Positions 16,295 to 24,906 of a stretch of DNA of 64,000 bases are shown here, in pieces. The DNA is taken from NCBI GenBank assembly GCA_003612515.1, contig RAZB01000002.1:224967-288966 (forward strand), in the 5' to 3' direction. Both the position numbers and the translations under genes were made by a program. The notes under the pieces are model-generated. The model was not told the origin of the DNA and ran no database searches. It worked only from the letters and a program-made list of their open reading frames with translations. The DNA is from a bacterium D16-34 (GTDB lineage: Bacteria > Actinomycetota > Coriobacteriia > Coriobacteriales > Eggerthellaceae). The stretch's first letter is position 1, and the number at the start of each line of letters is the position of its first letter.

Positions 16295-18121
16295 ATGGAA
16301 ACCCTTTTTCTTGACATACTTGAAAAGCTCAAATCTAACACCGAGCTCGATCAAGCTTGCCTCGAGCAGGCTATTCGTACATACAACAAGAATCGCACTC
16401 CCGATATGCCCATAGGTGCAAAAAAGCATCTCTTACCATTTTGTTTCGCTACTAAAAAAACTAATGAAGCAAAGTGGCTTTCATGGGGCATTACCGAAGA
16501 ACTGGAAAAGAGATTGATTTCTGTTTTGCGAATGAAACCAGGACGCACCGCATCAGGTGTTGCCACCGTTACCGTGCTCACCAAGCCTTGGCCATGTGCG
16601 CATGCTTGTCTTTATTGTCCCAATGACATACGAATGCCAAAAAGCTATCTAGCTGATGAGCCAGCTTGTCAACGCGCTGAGCGCTCGTATTTTGACCCTT
16701 ACTTACAAGTAGCTGCTCGGCTTCGAACCCTGCGAGACATGGGTCATGTTATCGACAAAGTGGAACTTATTATCCTTGGGGGCACCTGGACTGATTATCC
16801 AGTGAGCTATCAATACTGGTTTATGTCAGAGCTCTTTCGTGCCCTCAATGACATGGAAAATGATGAGCGCCTCGTCAAGCAGATGGAGCTTCGTCGCTCA
16901 CGATACCAAGAGCTTAATCTTCCTTGTACCCCAGATGAATGCATCACATATTGCAGCAAGGAAAACGATCAAATTTCCCAAGGCCTCTCCACGTACAACG
17001 AAGCAGTAAAACACCTTTATGGCTCTGGTTCTCTTTGGGACACGGTAAGCGCCACACAAGTTTCTACACAACAAGAGCTTGATATGCTTCAACATATCAA
17101 CGAGACCGCGTCTTCACGTGCGGTCGGTCTTGTTGTTGAAACCAGACCAGATGCCCTTAACGAACACACACTTTTACTGTTGCGCCACATGGGTTGCACA
17201 AAAATCCAAATGGGCATTCAATCTCTGCGTGATGACATTTTGCTAGCAAACAACCGACATGCCGGTTTTAAGCAAATCGTTGAAGCATTTGAGCTCCTTC
17301 GACTCTTTGGTTTTAAAAGCCATGTCCACTACATGATTAACTTGTACGGAGCAACACCACAAACCGACATTGAAGACTTCGAAACGCTCACCCATGATCC
17401 TGCATTTTTGCCTGATGAGCTTAAGCTCTATCCCTGCGCTTTAGTGGATCAAACGGGACTTATGGATTGCTATAATGCAGGCTCATGGCAACCATATACT
17501 GAAGAAGAGCTCATTGATGTTTTGAGCACCTGCCTTCTCACCACGCCACCCTATTTGCGCATTTCGCGTATGATTCGCGATATTTCTGCGCACGATATTG
17601 TTGTTGGCAACAAAAAAGTTAACCTTCGCCAGCTGGTAGAGACCGAAAGCCTCGCGCGTGCGCAAGCCACAAGTCAGCCCATACAAGAGATCCGACTTCG
17701 CGAAATTCGTCTGAGTGACAAAGCAGACCAACTCTCCTTGCAAGAGATACATTATGATACAACCGTGACTCGCGAAGTTTTTTTGCAGTGGGTAACGCAA
17801 GAGAACAAGATAGCTGGCTTTTTGAGGCTCTCTCTTCCCAATCAAAAAGCGGTTGAGCTTCGCCAAGATGTGCTTCCTGTCAAGCTAGGCGAAGCTATGA
17901 TTCGCGAAGTTCATGTATATGGTCAGGTTGCGGCAATTCATCAAACCCATGGCGCCGCCCAGCACACCGGTCTTGGAAAGATGCTGATAGAACGCGCATG
18001 CGAACTTGCAAAAGATTCAGGATATGAGCGCATCAATGTTATTAGCTCAGTCGGAACCCGTCAGTACTACCGCCAAGTTGGCTTTGCTGATGCTGGGTTG
18101 TACCAACAACGCACACTTTAG
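16295..18121 (+). CDS. Bacterial Elp3: radical SAM/GNAT tRNA uridine(34) modifying enzyme
   Basis: A 608-residue two-domain protein. The radical SAM domain has the CX3CX2C iron-sulfur motif Cys101-Cys105-Cys108 in PCAHACLYCPND, then ELIILGGTWTDYP and VVETRPD. The C-terminal lysine-acetyltransferase-like (GNAT) domain has HTGLGKMLIERA and ends in YYRQVGF. This is the Elp3 layout, the catalytic subunit of Elongator, which adds a carboxymethyl group (from acetyl-CoA) to C5 of wobble uridine. Bacterial and archaeal homologues act without the other Elongator subunits. I use ATG 16295; a TTG at 16271 would add 8 residues. No clear ribosome-binding site is visible, so the transcript may be leaderless-like. 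The Trm9-like gene is divergent next door. Confidence 0.9.
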   Translation: METLFLDILEKLKSNTELDQACLEQAIRTYNKNRTPDMPIGAKKHLLPFCFATKKTNEAKWLSWGITEELEKRLISVLRMKPGRTASGVATVTVLTKPWPCAHACLYCPNDIRMPKSYLADEPACQRAERSYFDPYLQVAARLRTLRDMGHVIDKVELIILGGTWTDYPVSYQYWFMSELFRALNDMENDERLVKQMELRRSRYQELNLPCTPDECITYCSKENDQISQGLSTYNEAVKHLYGSGSLWDTVSATQVSTQQELDMLQHINETASSRAVGLVVETRPDALNEHTLLLLRHMGCTKIQMGIQSLRDDILLANNRHAGFKQIVEAFELLRLFGFKSHVHYMINLYGATPQTDIEDFETLTHDPAFLPDELKLYPCALVDQTGLMDCYNAGSWQPYTEEELIDVLSTCLLTTPPYLRISRMIRDISAHDIVVGNKKVNLRQLVETESLARAQATSQPIQEIRLREIRLSDKADQLSLQEIHYDTTVTREVFLQWVTQENKIAGFLRLSLPNQKAVELRQDVLPVKLGEAMIREVHVYGQVAAIHQTHGAAQHTGLGKMLIERACELAKDSGYERINVISSVGTRQYYRQVGFADAGLYQQRTL

Positions 18122-18125
18122 GCGT

Positions 18126-20192
18126 TTACTCTGATAGCGCCATCTGTCGGATGTAAACCTGTTCGCGCAATTCGCGTGCAAACTTCCTGCTAATACTACC
18201 CTCGTCTTGCATCGCCTGAATTTGACCAAGCTCAAATCGCAAACCTTCAGCTTCAACTTCATCGATATGGTGCCTAAGATGCGCTGGATCATACTGCGGG
18301 AAAAAGGTAATAGCATCAGTTCCTAAAACTTCGGATTCTTGCGCAGCATTTGCTGCCGAATCCGCCGCGCGCAACATACGCAACATTGAGCAATGTTCAG
18401 ACAGCAGATAGCGAACAGCGCGCGCTCGCTCCTTGTCATCACGGGTGTGTATGCCCTTCAAGTATACGATGGCAACTTGTTCAGCGCCCTCCATCAAACT
18501 TCGCCTATCAGATTGCTCATCCGCCAACAGTTCAGCTTTCTTGAATGCTCGCTGTATCGAATAACGCGCGATATTGCCAGTCTTGATCCGATAGCGCGGT
18601 TTGAGCGCATACTTCTCTCCGCGGCGACCCTGCAAGCGCCTACGAACACGCATAAGTTTATTTAAGTAACGCTCACATACTGATGGGTCATATACGTGCG
18701 AATCTATAACTTCATCAACGTAGAGTATTTGATGCGTTACCACTTCTATGCGAAGCTTACGAAGCAGCTCAGAGTCAACTTCGCCTCGCAATATATTCGC
18801 AATGCGCTCTTCGTAATTGCGAATTACGGCCGTGATAGCCAAATCTGGGTTTTGATCATCTAATTGATCTTGGAGTTTTTTAACAACAGCGCGCAGAATT
18901 GTCAGCTCCACCTCCCTGCTCTTCGAGGCGTTTTCGGCCTCCTTAGGAGCTAGGAGCGGAACAATAAAATTGGCAAGCAACAGCGTAACAACAATAACTC
19001 CCGAAGCAAGAAAAATCAGGTCATTGCGGTGCGGGAAAGCCACTCCTGCCGAAATGTCATAGGGAATGGTAAAAGCAATCGACAAGGTTACTGCTCCCTT
19101 AGGCCCTGCCAACGTAGTTACTAGGGCATCTTTTGCCACGTGCCCTTTAAAACCCAGACGTTTTCCGTCGGATGTCTTTTTAAGAGCATCCATGACAAAG
19201 ATCCAAATAAACCTGATTGCTAGCACCAAAAACGTTACGAGCAAAACTGAGCCTAACAACAACGATCTCGACATGCCACTTGTTCCAAGCGTTGGCGAAA
19301 CAAAGAGCATAAGCTCCATTCCTAACAAAACAAACACCACGCCATTGATGACAAATACGAGCACATCCCAAACGCTCGATGACACAACCTTGAGCTCGCC
19401 AGCATCTGAACTGTTCTTTTGGGGATAGAAAGTCATCAACAAGCCCGCTGCCACAACAGCCAAAATTCCGCTTGTTCCCGCATGTTCAGCTAAGAGGAAT
19501 ACAACAAAGGGAATAAATACTTCGAATACCACATGCGTGGTTGTACTCTCAAGACCCTGGCTTCGCAAAAAGCGCAACAGGACAACTGCTACAAACCCGA
19601 GAGCCAGTCCAAGCAAAATTCCGCCAAAGAATGAGATCAAAAAAGAAACGCTTGCATCCACTAACGAGAAAGTGCCGGTAACAGCAGCCGCAATAGCAAA
19701 CTGAAACGACACAACACCTGAAGCGTCATTGATCAGCGCTTCTCCTGAGAGCAGCGCCTGCTGACGCGGATTGAGCTTAATGTCTTTTGATAACGCAGTC
19801 ACAGCAACTGCATCGGTAGGACCTAAAGCAGCACCCAATGCAAAAGCCGCTGCAAGTGGAATGGAAGGCACAAGCCAATTGAGCGTAAATCCAACAACTA
19901 AAACAGTCGCAATAACAAGCCCTATTGCAAGCGACAAGATGGCGCTGCGGTTTCTCCAAAGCGCGCGGCGATTTGCGTGTCGTGACTCGTCGAACAGCAA
20001 AGGCGCAATAAACAAAACCAAAAACAACTCTGGGTCTACTTGAATATCTGTTGGGTGTGCCCAGAAAAGTGCAGCAACCGCTCCAAGTGCTATCTGAACG
20101 AGTGGCAAGGAAACGCGCGGGATCATTTCAGCAAATACTGTCGATAACAGCACCGCTCCTAGCAACAACAATACCAGTTCAAATAGCTCCAC
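18126..20192 (-). CDS. Na+/H+ antiporter, CPA1 (NhaP) family, with long cytoplasmic tail
   Basis: A 688-residue antiporter. About the first 410 residues form some 12 membrane spans with family landmarks FIAPLLFDESRH, GPTDAVAV (the Asp ion site) and INDASG (the ND motif). The last 270 residues are hydrophilic, charged and helical, longer than many NhaP tails, and likely regulate pH or ion response. It should expel Na+ or K+ in exchange for protons at the cytoplasmic membrane. The start lies 3 bases after the murB stop, so it is probably co-transcribed with the regulator-murB pair upstream. Its own stop is 4 bases from the convergent elp3 stop. Confidence 0.9.
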   Translation of the reverse strand: MELFELVLLLLGAVLLSTVFAEMIPRVSLPLVQIALGAVAALFWAHPTDIQVDPELFLVLFIAPLLFDESRHANRRALWRNRSAILSLAIGLVIATVLVVGFTLNWLVPSIPLAAAFALGAALGPTDAVAVTALSKDIKLNPRQQALLSGEALINDASGVVSFQFAIAAAVTGTFSLVDASVSFLISFFGGILLGLALGFVAVVLLRFLRSQGLESTTTHVVFEVFIPFVVFLLAEHAGTSGILAVVAAGLLMTFYPQKNSSDAGELKVVSSSVWDVLVFVINGVVFVLLGMELMLFVSPTLGTSGMSRSLLLGSVLLVTFLVLAIRFIWIFVMDALKKTSDGKRLGFKGHVAKDALVTTLAGPKGAVTLSIAFTIPYDISAGVAFPHRNDLIFLASGVIVVTLLLANFIVPLLAPKEAENASKSREVELTILRAVVKKLQDQLDDQNPDLAITAVIRNYEERIANILRGEVDSELLRKLRIEVVTHQILYVDEVIDSHVYDPSVCERYLNKLMRVRRRLQGRRGEKYALKPRYRIKTGNIARYSIQRAFKKAELLADEQSDRRSLMEGAEQVAIVYLKGIHTRDDKERARAVRYLLSEHCSMLRMLRAADSAANAAQESEVLGTDAITFFPQYDPAHLRHHIDEVEAEGLRFELGQIQAMQDEGSISRKFARELREQVYIRQMALSE

Positions 20193-20195
20193 AGA

Positions 20196-21155
20196 CTACT
20201 CCTTCTCCTCAAAACCCCACATGCGCACTTCAGGCTCAAGCCACACGCCAGCACTTTCATACACACGAATTTGCACCTGTTCAATAAGATCGCAGACATC
20301 TTTGGCTGTGGCGCCTTGTGCATTCACCACAAACCCGGTATGTTTTTGCGAGACCTGCGCTCCCCCCACTTGAAATCCACGCAAACCTGCATCCTGAATA
20401 AGCTTTCCAGCGAAATAACCTTTGGGACGCTTAAAGGTGCTTCCCGCACTTGGCATTTCGAGCGGTTGTTTTTCGGCGCGCTTTCTTTGTAAGTCTTGCA
20501 TTCTTGCGGTAATGGCTGCTTGTTCATCAGTAGCAAGCACAAGATATGCTCCGAGTACAACAAACCCAGCCTCATCCATCATCGAGTGGCGATACGACCA
20601 ATCTGCGTGCTCTCGATCCACTTCAACAACGTGACCATTTGCATCAATACAGCGAACCTTGTAGGCAACATTGCTAAATTCGCCATCATATGCCCCTGCA
20701 TTCATGATAGCCGCACCACCTATAGTGCCTGGAATACCACATGCAAATTCATAACCAGCAAGCCCCCACCCACAGAGAGTATCTGCTACAAGCTCATTTG
20801 ATGCACCAGCTTCCACATACACCGCCTGATGCGTGTCTTTTAATGAGCGCAAGGGAGTTGGCAGGTCAGTTTTGTTTATGTGCGCATAATTTTCAGCGAG
20901 TCGTATAACCACCTCATCAACGCCTGCATCTGAAGCTAGGATGTCTGACCCTAAACCTATAATGCGATAGCAAACGTTTTCCTGAAGGCATGCTTTTACG
21001 GTCGAAACTATTTCAGCTTGCGTTTTGGGCTCTACGACAATCTCGGCCGGTCCACCAATTTGAAATGTTGTCAGCTCAGCAAGGGGAACCTGCCGTTTTA
21101 TGCTCAGACCCAAGATAGAACGAGCAAGCATATCAGCAAATGCATCGTAATTCAT
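20196..21155 (-). CDS. murB: UDP-N-acetylenolpyruvoylglucosamine reductase
   Basis: A 319-residue flavoenzyme reducing UDP-GlcNAc-enolpyruvate to UDP-MurNAc in peptidoglycan synthesis. The FAD-binding segments TTFQIGGPAE and GLGSDILASD, the GYEFACGIPGTIGGAAIMNAGAYDGE block, and SAGSTFKRP (with the catalytic Ser of the type I/II enzyme) are all present, as is the C-terminal TGFVVN..GA motif. Length is normal. Its start overlaps the stop of the LuxR-type regulator by 4 bases (ATGA), and the antiporter follows after 3 bases, so the three genes form one leftward transcript. Confidence 0.95.
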   Translation of the reverse strand: MNYDAFADMLARSILGLSIKRQVPLAELTTFQIGGPAEIVVEPKTQAEIVSTVKACLQENVCYRIIGLGSDILASDAGVDEVVIRLAENYAHINKTDLPTPLRSLKDTHQAVYVEAGASNELVADTLCGWGLAGYEFACGIPGTIGGAAIMNAGAYDGEFSNVAYKVRCIDANGHVVEVDREHADWSYRHSMMDEAGFVVLGAYLVLATDEQAAITARMQDLQRKRAEKQPLEMPSAGSTFKRPKGYFAGKLIQDAGLRGFQVGGAQVSQKHTGFVVNAQGATAKDVCDLIEQVQIRVYESAGVWLEPEVRMWGFEEKE

Positions 21156-22705
21156 GATGTTGGTAGCTCTCCTTCGCCTCGTTCAAAACGCTCTGACAAA
21201 TCAATGAGTTCTTGCCTGTTTTTAACGCCTGTTTTTTGATAGATACGTCTAAGGTGAGTTTCCACAGTGCTTTTGGAAATATAGAGTTCTTGGGCGATAC
21301 GTTCCCCAGTTCGCCCTCTCAATGCAAGCGGCAATAACTCAGCTTCGCGCTTCGACAAACCAGCTTTTTGTGCAATTGCAGTGCAAATATCGTCAAAGCG
21401 CCTCACGTCATCAACGATAGTGGTGAGAGAGACAAAATCTTGCTCGGTAAACAGAAACATATAGGCATACAGAGCACTTAAGCCAGAACAAGCAGCAAGC
21501 ACATATGGGAGTTCAGAGGACAGTGCGGCAGACTCAATAATGCTACCGAGCAAAATTCCAGCCATCACACCCAAATACATTGCGAACAAACCTCGCGAAA
21601 ACATGACTGCTGGATGGAGATTGGTTATGTTTGAAATCATCATGAACAGCGAAAGCATGACGCTTACCAATCCCAAATACCCTGCTTGCACAATAGCTTC
21701 GCCAGGAACACCAAACGATCCCAATACGGGCAGGAACAAAAAACCTGCCATCATCAAAAGAATCGACAGCCTATAGAGGGCGCTCACCTGCTGAGCTTGA
21801 TTTGATTGCTGCTCTGATGCGCTCGGCACAATTTGTAATGCAGCAATACTAAAGAGAATAAGCAAGATAAGCGTTGATGCAAAATAAGGCGTGGCAAACT
21901 CTTGGGGCATAGAGTCAAACGTCTGCATAAATCCTGCAGCAACCCCATACAACGCGGTGCCAACCAAAACTTTTCGAGAGAGTCGATTGACTTCATTTCG
22001 CTGCTCTTTGGTGGAGAAAATATCTCCAAACGTGATCTTATGGGCGATATTTGCATGCTGTTCATGACGCTCGTCGTCGTCAGGGCGCAACGCTTGATCT
22101 TGGCTTTCTGTCCTATTTTGGAGTGATGTACAAAATGGACGAAGCATAACAACACTGACAAGTGGCATGAAATAGATAATGATTTGTGCGCCCTCAAAAG
22201 CTACAACATCTATAACAAGTGAAATTATTGCAGCCAAGCAAAATGAAGCAAATATAACTCGAATGGATTCATTGAGCGACAATGAACCGAGCGCAGCGCC
22301 CCAGCATGCAAGCATACATGCAGAAGAAACGCCAACTAATACACTTTCAAATATAATGACCAAGGCGTTTGTAGGATCAATAAAGCGAATAAACGAGCCG
22401 ATCGTCATAAGTATGGCAAAGCCCACCATAATTGAATAAGAAAAGAGGGCTTTTCTTGCTCTGCTTGATGCGGATCGAATGAAACCAAACCCTAAAAGCA
22501 TGCAAGCGATTACCACAAATAAGTCTATTCGCTCAAAAACAAGATTATTAAATTCGAAAGCGTAGTTTTGACCAAGATAAATGAGCGAGAGCATGAATGC
22601 TTGATTGCAAGCAAATCCAACGATATTCATGAGTTTTCGGGAATTTCCCACAAGCTGTTTTGCGGGAAGAGAACCAGAGCTACTTGATTGCATGTTTTCG
22701 TGCAC
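21152..22705 (-). CDS. LuxR-type transcription regulator with multi-span membrane N-terminus
   Basis: A protein of about 517 residues: roughly 12 hydrophobic segments make up the first 420 residues, and the C-terminus is a LuxR/GerE helix-turn-helix. It contains LSKREAELLPLAL and GRTGERIAQELYISKSTVETHLRRIY. This membrane-plus-LuxR layout is greatly expanded in Coriobacteriia (Eggerthella, Slackia), where such proteins are one-component regulators thought to sense small molecules. I chose the GTG at 22705 because GGGAAGGAG lies 4 bases ahead; ATGs at 22732 and 22693 are also in frame. Its stop overlaps murB, so it may control or report on the cell wall/ion genes beside it, which is inference. 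Confidence 0.88.
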   Translation of the reverse strand: MHENMQSSSSGSLPAKQLVGNSRKLMNIVGFACNQAFMLSLIYLGQNYAFEFNNLVFERIDLFVVIACMLLGFGFIRSASSRARKALFSYSIMVGFAILMTIGSFIRFIDPTNALVIIFESVLVGVSSACMLACWGAALGSLSLNESIRVIFASFCLAAIISLVIDVVAFEGAQIIIYFMPLVSVVMLRPFCTSLQNRTESQDQALRPDDDERHEQHANIAHKITFGDIFSTKEQRNEVNRLSRKVLVGTALYGVAAGFMQTFDSMPQEFATPYFASTLILLILFSIAALQIVPSASEQQSNQAQQVSALYRLSILLMMAGFLFLPVLGSFGVPGEAIVQAGYLGLVSVMLSLFMMISNITNLHPAVMFSRGLFAMYLGVMAGILLGSIIESAALSSELPYVLAACSGLSALYAYMFLFTEQDFVSLTTIVDDVRRFDDICTAIAQKAGLSKREAELLPLALRGRTGERIAQELYISKSTVETHLRRIYQKTGVKNRQELIDLSERFERGEGELPTS

Positions 22706-22822
22706 TGATCTCCTTCCCTTAAAACTATCCATTAGTAGTTATGATAGTAGAACGATCAGATTTTAAGCATCGAAGCATGGCTTGTTCACAAAAAAGCTCA
22801 ATCAAAACAAAGGGATTACAAC

Positions 22823-22856
22823 AAAGTCGGAAGATATCTTACTATCCTCCGACTTT
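22823..22856 (-). terminator. Terminator after tatA
   Basis: Arms AAAGTCGGA (22823-22831) and TCCGACTTT (22848-22856) with an inner GATA/TATC pairing form a tight stem. Reading leftward it ends in TTTGTTGT, 38 bases past the tatA stop and before the regulator's promoter region. Confidence 0.7.
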
Positions 22857-22894
22857 GAAAGTTTCGAATCTTTAATTAAATAGGGAATGTTTGC

Positions 22895-23155
22895 CTATGC
22901 AGATGCAGATGACTTCTTTGCTGCTTTGAGTTTTTTCGTAGGAGCTGAAGCCTCTTCTTCGTACTCCTCTTCTTCCATGATGATTTCTTCTTCGTCTTCT
23001 TCGACTTTATCGCTTCCACCAAGACCCTCGCGCAGACTCTTAACAGTCTTGCCTAAAGAAGCACCGAGTTTTGGAAGATTCTTCGGTCCAAAAATGAGCA
23101 GTGCTACTGCCAAAATGATCAACAACTCAGGAACGCCCATACCCAAAAACTTCAT
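22895..23155 (-). CDS. tatA: Sec-independent (twin-arginine) translocase subunit TatA
   Basis: An 86-residue TatA. A short periplasmic N-terminus (MKFLGMGVPE) precedes one membrane helix (residues 9-22, ELLIILAVALLIFG). Then come the invariant FGPKNLPKLG hinge and amphipathic helix, a long Glu-rich stretch (residues 50-68) and a Lys/Ala/Ser tail. TatA forms the pore for folded proteins carrying RR signal peptides. The ATG at 23155 follows AAGGAGG by a normal gap; the frame is open upstream to 23272 but without function. No tatC or tatB is in the window. The unusually acidic tail is a lineage feature. Confidence 0.9.
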   Translation of the reverse strand: MKFLGMGVPELLIILAVALLIFGPKNLPKLGASLGKTVKSLREGLGGSDKVEEDEEEIIMEEEEYEEEASAPTKKLKAAKKSSASA

Positions 23156-23425
23156 ACCAGTCTCCTCCTTGAAGTAATTTTTACGCCTTGCATGCGCTTT
23201 GAAGATACCCTTACGTTTTGTCGCTTCCCGCAAGTTTGTCTCTTCGCGCAAGCGCTCTTTATGATGTCGCATAGATTGCCAAAAGCGTGTCGTGTCTGTC
23301 TATCATGCAAATGCGTGAAAGATGCCTCATTTTATGTCATGCAAAACCATGACTTGCGATTATGCCAGATCACTTGCAACTTTTTAAGAACTTTAGGTCA
23401 AAGAAAAAATGAGTGCGATGTAGTG

Positions 23426-24196
23426 TTAGCTCACAACTTTTGCAGAGACGACATTGCTTGGAGAGATTAAGATGACCCCTACTTCACCTTTGAGCGGGGC
23501 GTTGACATAGAAGGTTCCGTCAATAGTTTCACCCATTGCAAATAACTTCTCGTTAGATGTGGTAATCACGATGTCGATTCCAGATATGCGAGACACCAAA
23601 GCCGTCGAAGGAGTGATTGCAACGATAAAATCTACGTTATAGGCATCAAAGTAAGCGATTTTGTCCTCAATTGCCTTATAAGGCATAAGCGAATCAACGC
23701 TAAATACGCCATACCTGTGTCCCTCACGCTTCAGGATGGTGCCATCTTCATATCGTACGAGATTGTCGGTATACAACTCAAATACTGAGGCGCCTTTTTC
23801 TTGGTATGAATCTTTCACACTCTCAAGCGTTATAGGCTGGGTATGGGTTGAAGAGGAAGAATTTTCACCCATCGAACCTTGCTTGCCCATCGTTGAGGAT
23901 AAGGGCTGCTTGGGATTGTCTTCTTTGTTGGCACTATCAGACTCACGCGCCGGATTTATGCGTTTGTTTACTGAATCTTGCGTCTCTAAGTCTTCATCTA
24001 CAAGCTTGGGATCCACGGTACCAGGAAAAACGATCGCAGTATAACCGTCCATTTCGCCAAAGGTATCATCAATATTTGATGCAGCAACATTCCAAGAATG
24101 GCCAGCAATAAGATACCAACAAAGACCACAAACGCTTAATACCACAAGCAACGCGAAAACAATAAGTGCTATTTTTTCTCGTTGTCTGGAGTCCAT
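23426..24196 (-). CDS. Membrane-anchored protein of unknown function, metallophosphatase-like C-terminus
   Basis: A 256-residue protein with one N-terminal membrane helix (about residues 9-30, after a charged start) and the rest predicted outside. A low-complexity Ser/Asn/Thr-rich linker covers about residues 75-118. The C-terminal part reads like the second half of a 5'-nucleotidase/CapA-type metallophosphatase: KGASVFELYTDN, then KREGHRYGVFSVD, then VDFIVAITPS, GIDIVITTSNE and a closing GEVGVILISP. The histidines and asparagines that would hold metal (for example THxG and GGHxH) are absent. I infer a non-catalytic relative; the exact family is not recognised. It lies just downstream of the acetyltransferase gene, 34 bases apart. 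Confidence 0.5.
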   Translation of the reverse strand: MDSRQREKIALIVFALLVVLSVCGLCWYLIAGHSWNVAASNIDDTFGEMDGYTAIVFPGTVDPKLVDEDLETQDSVNKRINPARESDSANKEDNPKQPLSSTMGKQGSMGENSSSSTHTQPITLESVKDSYQEKGASVFELYTDNLVRYEDGTILKREGHRYGVFSVDSLMPYKAIEDKIAYFDAYNVDFIVAITPSTALVSRISGIDIVITTSNEKLFAMGETIDGTFYVNAPLKGEVGVILISPSNVVSAKVVS

Positions 24197-24230
24197 AGAG
24201 ACAGGCTTCTTTTCTGCTGATAACGGTTAG

Positions 24231-24758
24231 TTAGAGTATTTTCTCATAGGCAATACGTTCAGGGGTTGCCTCTTCCGCATGTTCAATAAGAACAATACCA
24301 CACTCTGTATAGCCAGACTTAGTTAGCAGCGAACGCATAGGTGTGTTTCCTTCGTGAGTGTCAATACGAACACTCTCACATCCCTGCTTGCGTGCAGCCT
24401 TTTCGGCTTCAGCAAGCAAAAAGGAAGCAACCCCCTTGCCGAGACTGTCTCTCGAAACAGCAACACGATGAATGACTACATAATGCGGATCTGTCGAGTC
24501 ACTAGAGGTCAACCAAGCACCTTGAATATCGTCATAAATGCTTTCGCCGTTATAACTTGTCATAGCAGTGCCAACAACGTGACCATCATCTTCAACAACA
24601 AATGAAGCACCTTGTTCGACGTCTGATTGTATGATTTCAAGTTTAGGATAATCGCCTTGCCATTGATCTATATTAAGCAACCCTAAAGAAAGCTTGCCAT
24701 CCTTAAGTATCTCCATGATGCGATCAATGTCCTGCTCGCATGCCTGCCGGTACTTCAC
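24231..24758 (-). CDS. GNAT family N-acetyltransferase
   Basis: A protein of about 175 residues with the GNAT layout. An N-terminal YRQACEQDIDRIMEIL helix precedes VVIHRVAVSRDSLGKGVASFLLAEAEKAARKQG, containing the acetyl-CoA pyrophosphate loop (SLGKGVA). It then has the family closing IDTHEGNTPMRSLLTKSGY. The substrate (amino acid, antibiotic or protein N-terminus) cannot be read from this. The GTG at 24758 has GAGGAG six bases ahead and begins just where GNAT homology begins. An ATG at 24788 is an alternative; it lies inside a large hairpin (24786-24824). Confidence 0.85.
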   Translation of the reverse strand: MKYRQACEQDIDRIMEILKDGKLSLGLLNIDQWQGDYPKLEIIQSDVEQGASFVVEDDGHVVGTAMTSYNGESIYDDIQGAWLTSSDSTDPHYVVIHRVAVSRDSLGKGVASFLLAEAEKAARKQGCESVRIDTHEGNTPMRSLLTKSGYTECGIVLIEHAEEATPERIAYEKIL

Positions 24759-24785
24759 AACAATCTCCTCTATATCATACAACTG

Positions 24786-24824
24786 CATTCGTCCTATATC
24801 CGAATAACGGAAATAGGACGAATG
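24786..24824 (-). promoter_or_regulatory. Long perfect hairpin upstream of the GNAT gene
   Basis: The 12-base arms CATTCGTCCTAT (24786-24797) and ATAGGACGAATG (24813-24824) are exact complements. Inside, TCCG/CGGA pair again around a 5-base loop, leaving one A-A mismatch in a stem of about 17. It lies 28 bases ahead of the GTG start and contains the alternative ATG at 24788 in its arm. No T-run follows in the leftward direction, so it does not look like an intrinsic terminator. It could be an operator or an RNA stem controlling translation. Confidence 0.5.
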
Positions 24825-24906
24825 AGAAAAAATCAACTGATGCTATTTTACCGCAGAGTAGATAAGTTACTTCTGAAGGTTAGGTGACAGGACGCTTAAC
24901 AATATG

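Noticed and set aside
24786..24824. The hairpin as the uvrA terminator
   Set aside because: It is 83 bases past the uvrA stop and no T-run follows on the reverse strand.
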